Source: Thermoplasmata archaeon
GTDB lineage: Archaea > Thermoplasmatota > Thermoplasmata > Methanomassiliicoccales > Methanomethylophilaceae
Direction of reading: 5' to 3'
DNA length: 64,000 nucleotides
Assembly: GCA_015063165.1 (NCBI GenBank)
Contig: SUSZ01000004.1
Span: 62,001-126,000, forward strand
The notes beneath the pieces were generated by a model that saw nothing but the letters and a program-made list of their open reading frames with translations, made no database searches and had not been told where the DNA came from. The translations under genes were made by a program, and so were the position numbers. Every line of letters starts with the position of its first letter. The stretch's first letter is position 1. Positions 60,607-64,000 of the stretch are shown here, in pieces.

Positions 60607-63600
60607 ATGACTAAAACAGTGGTGTCAGATGAGACCAAGGAGCAATCTCTGGAACGCATTTTCGCCGAAATGACTACTGGTTTAAAATCGAAATTCGAAT
60701 CAGTCTCCTACATTAGAGACGTTGCTGGGGGCCTGAAGTTCGATACGTCCCGCGCTTTAGATATATCTACGCTAGTGGATTTCGTTAGGGAGACCCAGCC
60801 CAAACAGTTCAGGACTCTGCAGCTGAGGTCCAACGAGACTGCGGAGATCAAGCTAATAGACGGATTCCAGCAGACCGTTGAGAAATACGGCCTCCTCCAT
60901 GTCCTCAAGCACGGGTTCGACGCCATCGGCATACGCTTCAAAGCGTTCCATCCGGAACCAGAGGACTCCACGGACCTCGAGGCAACGAGGCTGTTCGACA
61001 TGAACAGGTTCTTCTGCGCCAGGCAGTTCCACTATTCGAAAAAAGAGACCAAAAAGTCTATCGACATCGTCATCCTGCTGAACGGTATACCCATAGTGGC
61101 AATCGAAGTGAAGAACTACTTCACAGGACAGACGGCCGACGATGCTGTCGCCCAGTTCTGCACCGACCGCGACCAGTCGGAGCCGATGTTCCGCCTCAAC
61201 AGGCGCTGCCTGGTGATGTTCGCCGTGGACAACTACGAGGCGATGATGACCACGTTCCTGGATGGGATGAACACCCGCTTCATCCCGTTCAACCAGGGAT
61301 CAAACGGTCCTGGGGTCAAGGGACACAAGGGGAACCCCGTCACAGAGGGGGAGATCCCGACGCACTACCTTTTCGACGAGGTGCTGACGAGAAGCGGCCT
61401 TTCCCGGATCCTAATGGACTACATGACGTACGTGGACGACGAACGCAGGCCGAAGGTCATCTTTCCCCGTTACCATCAGCTCCACTGCGTCTCATACCTG
61501 ACGCGGCTCGCGGCCGAAGAGGGGCCTGGGCACAGCTATCTCGTCCAGCATAGCGCCGGGTCCGGGAAGTCCAACACCATCGCCTGGCTGGCCTTCAGGC
61601 TCCTGTACCTCCATGTGAACGGGGCGTCCGTGTACAACAGCGTGATCATATGCGTGCACAGGACGGTCCTGAACGAGCAGCTGGATGCGACCGTGTCCCT
61701 CTTCGAATACTCACCGAACACGGTCGCTCTTGTGGACAGCTCCAGGGAGCTGAGGGAGGCCTTGTCAAACGGCAACAAGGTCATCGTGACCACTATACAG
61801 AAGTTCGGACAGATCAACGAGTCCTTGAAGCTATACAAGCGCAACTTCGCGGTGATATTCGACGAGGCCCACACGACTTCCACCGGCAGGCTGAATTCGA
61901 AGACAAAGCTAGCGCTCGGGGTCAGGGATCTTAAGGATGAAGAGTACGAGGCGCTCTCCTCAGAATACTCCGGGGAAGACGAGATACTTGAGGCCTACGA
62001 GAGAATAAGGTGCGAGGGGGCCCAGGATAACATGTCCTTCTACGCGTTCACGGCCACTCCGACCCACAGGACCCTGACAGCGTTCGGCAGGAGGGTGCCG
62101 GACGGCAGCTACGACGCCCACCACCACTACTGTATGCAGCAGGCCATGGAGGAGGGGTTCATATGCGACGTCCTGGAGGACTACAGGACCTACTTCGGAT
62201 ACTACGATATGATGAAGGACGTGTCCGAGTCGGAAGACCCGTATGTAGACAAGGCCAGGGCCACCAAAGTCCTCCGCAACATGGAGCGCAAGAACAACCT
62301 GATAATCCGCAAGAAGGCTGCGGTGATCGTGGATTATTTCCACGACTACGTGGCCCGGGATCTGAACGGCCATGCAAAAGCGATGATCGTGGTGGAGGGA
62401 CGCGACAACGTCCTCAATTACCGTGACGCCATTCTAAAGGCGTCCGAGGAAGCCGGTTACGACGACATTCGCTCGATGGTAGCCTTCTCCGGCTCGCTCC
62501 CTTACCATGGGGAGCAGGTCAAGGAAAACGACTTCAACTTCTTCAACGGCAGAAAGGTCAGGTCCTCAGAGATGTCCTCCGTCTTCGACGGCGACACGTT
62601 CAACCTGATGATAGCTGCGGACAAGTTTCAGGTCGGGTTCGACCAGCCCAAGTTGACCACCATGTTCGTCGACAAGTGCCTCTCTGGCGTGGAGGCCGTT
62701 CAGACCCTTTCCAGGCTGAACCGTGTCATCCCCGGAATCGACAAGCACACACACGTCCTCGACTTCCGCAACTCGCAGGACGACATAAGGAAGGCCTTCG
62801 AGCCCTACTACCTTGACACCACCACTGAGGAGAACTACAGCCCAGACTACATCTACGCGAGGCGCATGGAGCTGGAAGCGATGGGGATAGTCGTCAAGGA
62901 GGACGTGATAAGGTTCTCGAAGGAGTTCAAGTCGTCCGACCCCAATGCGCTGAAGAAGCTGGAGGGGCTGTTGGAACCCGCTCGCTCCAGGTACCTGCTA
63001 CTGCCGGACGACTCGCAGGACGAGTTCAAGAGGCTCGCCCGCTCCCTGGCCTCGCAGTACGGCACCGTGACGGTCGCCAACAACTTCCTGGACCCCTATT
63101 TCCATGACTTGGTGTCGTTCGTCCATTACCTGCTCAAGGCCCTTCCGCCAAAAAAGAACGACCCGCTGCCGGAGCTGGAGAAGATAGTGTCGCTGGACCA
63201 CTACCGCCTGGTCACCACCGGGGCCGGGTCGATATCTCTGTCCCAGGGAGATCCTCTGGCCAATCCAGGGTCGACGCTCCAGTCACACAAGAGGTCCCAG
63301 GACTTCCTGTCCGAAATCGTGAGGAAGATGAACCAGCGCTGGGGGCTCCCGGACTTCAACGACGAGGACAAGCTGGTGATGATCAAGGGGGTGACCGAGG
63401 ACGTCTCCAAGGACATAGCCAAGACTGGCAGCCTGTCGGAGTACTCGGAGTGGAGCCGCGAGGCTTTCGACAGGCAATTCCATGAGACCGCCAAGCGGAA
63501 GCTCCTCAACCGCGCGGTGAAAAACATGGACTTCCTAAACGCGCTGACGAACGACCAGATGGCCATCGACGACATCATCTCGGATATACTGGATATGGTG

Positions 63601-63633
63601 CATTACAGCGTCAGATCAGAAGAAAATAAGTGA
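60607..63633 (+). CDS. hsdR: Type I restriction endonuclease subunit (HsdR)
   Basis: The 1,008-residue product has an N-terminal PD-(D/E)XK nuclease with D in SIDIVIL and E-x-K in VAIEVKNY. The SF2 translocase follows, with Walker A at 317-322 (AGSGKS), a DEAH box at 419-422 and the VGFDQP and SRLNR motifs of the second RecA domain. A helical C-terminal region binds the methylase. HsdR cuts unmodified DNA after ATP-driven translocation. The ATG at 60607 lies just after the hsdS stop. Confidence 0.9.
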   Translation: MTKTVVSDETKEQSLERIFAEMTTGLKSKFESVSYIRDVAGGLKFDTSRALDISTLVDFVRETQPKQFRTLQLRSNETAEIKLIDGFQQTVEKYGLLHVLKHGFDAIGIRFKAFHPEPEDSTDLEATRLFDMNRFFCARQFHYSKKETKKSIDIVILLNGIPIVAIEVKNYFTGQTADDAVAQFCTDRDQSEPMFRLNRRCLVMFAVDNYEAMMTTFLDGMNTRFIPFNQGSNGPGVKGHKGNPVTEGEIPTHYLFDEVLTRSGLSRILMDYMTYVDDERRPKVIFPRYHQLHCVSYLTRLAAEEGPGHSYLVQHSAGSGKSNTIAWLAFRLLYLHVNGASVYNSVIICVHRTVLNEQLDATVSLFEYSPNTVALVDSSRELREALSNGNKVIVTTIQKFGQINESLKLYKRNFAVIFDEAHTTSTGRLNSKTKLALGVRDLKDEEYEALSSEYSGEDEILEAYERIRCEGAQDNMSFYAFTATPTHRTLTAFGRRVPDGSYDAHHHYCMQQAMEEGFICDVLEDYRTYFGYYDMMKDVSESEDPYVDKARATKVLRNMERKNNLIIRKKAAVIVDYFHDYVARDLNGHAKAMIVVEGRDNVLNYRDAILKASEEAGYDDIRSMVAFSGSLPYHGEQVKENDFNFFNGRKVRSSEMSSVFDGDTFNLMIAADKFQVGFDQPKLTTMFVDKCLSGVEAVQTLSRLNRVIPGIDKHTHVLDFRNSQDDIRKAFEPYYLDTTTEENYSPDYIYARRMELEAMGIVVKEDVIRFSKEFKSSDPNALKKLEGLLEPARSRYLLLPDDSQDEFKRLARSLASQYGTVTVANNFLDPYFHDLVSFVHYLLKALPPKKNDPLPELEKIVSLDHYRLVTTGAGSISLSQGDPLANPGSTLQSHKRSQDFLSEIVRKMNQRWGLPDFNDEDKLVMIKGVTEDVSKDIAKTGSLSEYSEWSREAFDRQFHETAKRKLLNRAVKNMDFLNALTNDQMAIDDIISDILDMVHYSVRSEENK

Positions 63634-63646
63634 ACCGGGCGATCAT

Positions 63647-64000
63647 ATGTATGAATCGGACGGGCTAATAAGATGCAAATTAAAAATGGCTAGAAATGGC
63701 CAATGCATCCTTGCATATAAGCCGGAAATAAAATCCGAAACGAAACGTATCTTGCATAATAATTCGAGCGAGATTGACATCCAATTGGTATTGAGGGAGA
63801 ACAAGAATGTGATCACACTAACCAACGAGGATGTTGAAAAGCTGTTCGATCTGATGCAATAGTCCATTCCTGCCCTCAAACGTGGCGTCATGGAGTATTT
63901 CCCGCTACCATTGAGCCCTGGAATTACAGCGACTCAGGTCAGGGAATTGGTTGAGAAGTCTCCGGACATCGTATCGCTAATCGCTGATAACGGGCTAGTA
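63647..64000 (+). CDS. Hypothetical protein, possible in-frame TAG, cut by window edge
   Basis: A 71-codon frame (LIRCKLKMARNGQCILAY, NEDVEKLFDLMQ) ends in TAG at 63860-63862. The same frame then stays open for 46 codons to the window edge (MEYFPLPLSPGITATQVRELV). It is either one protein with a decoded TAG or two separate genes, the second starting at 63890. No family recognised. Confidence 0.4.

Overview
The window looks like a GC-rich archaeal chromosome, most likely a methanogen of the order Methanomassiliicoccales. This is inferred from archaeal-type genes (a TadC/FlaJ-like secretion protein, TATA-type promoters mixed with GGAGG ribosome sites) and above all from several reading frames that continue sensibly through TAG. 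A sense TAG (pyrrolysine) is a known feature of that order. No pyl gene, 16S rRNA or tRNA lies in the window, so the assignment stays an inference.

Layout. 1-3.15 kb: ordinary chromosomal genes (NIF3-like, DUF2085, a hypothetical protein, a Cas4-like PD-(D/E)XK protein). 3.4-5.84 kb: a small RloA/RloB defence cassette between two copies of the 3' end of the tadC-like gene. 5.76-7.88 kb: tadC and the C-terminal remnant of its ATPase gene, broken at a 16-bp palindrome next to a large tyrosine recombinase (8.0-10.0 kb) with four core-binding repeats. 10.2-13.8 kb: a candidate toxin or defence module made of an AbrB-like regulator, a CARF-wHTH regulator and, divergently, a zinc-ribbon membrane peptide, a PemK/MazF-like toxin and a HEPN protein. 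13.7-23.4 kb (minus strand): a dense virus- or plasmid-like operon with two paralogous HExxH metallopeptidases and a packaging-type ATPase, interrupted by an insertion sequence. 23.4-28.4 kb: accessory and decaying genes (three GNAT acetyltransferases, NADAR, frameshifted fragments). 28.6-43.9 kb: two divergent surface-protein clusters with the same gene order, one led by a transglutaminase-like enzyme. 43.8-51.8 kb: a second dense run of small, often stop-less, overlapping genes ending in two tandem PCNA-like proteins. 52.3-63.6 kb: a defence island with a SIR2 protein, a GmrSD-like protein, a second CARF-like regulator and a complete type I restriction-modification system.

The most notable points are the CARF/HEPN/MazF module, the CARF-like regulator divergent from hsdMSR with a palindromic operator, the RloAB cassette at a gene 3' end, the tandem sliding-clamp-like genes, the cluster-specific C-terminal tails of the surface proteins, and in-frame TAG codons in RloA, a NADAR protein, a zinc ribbon, a transposase and others. 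Coordinates come from reading frames and start-site context; no homology search was run.
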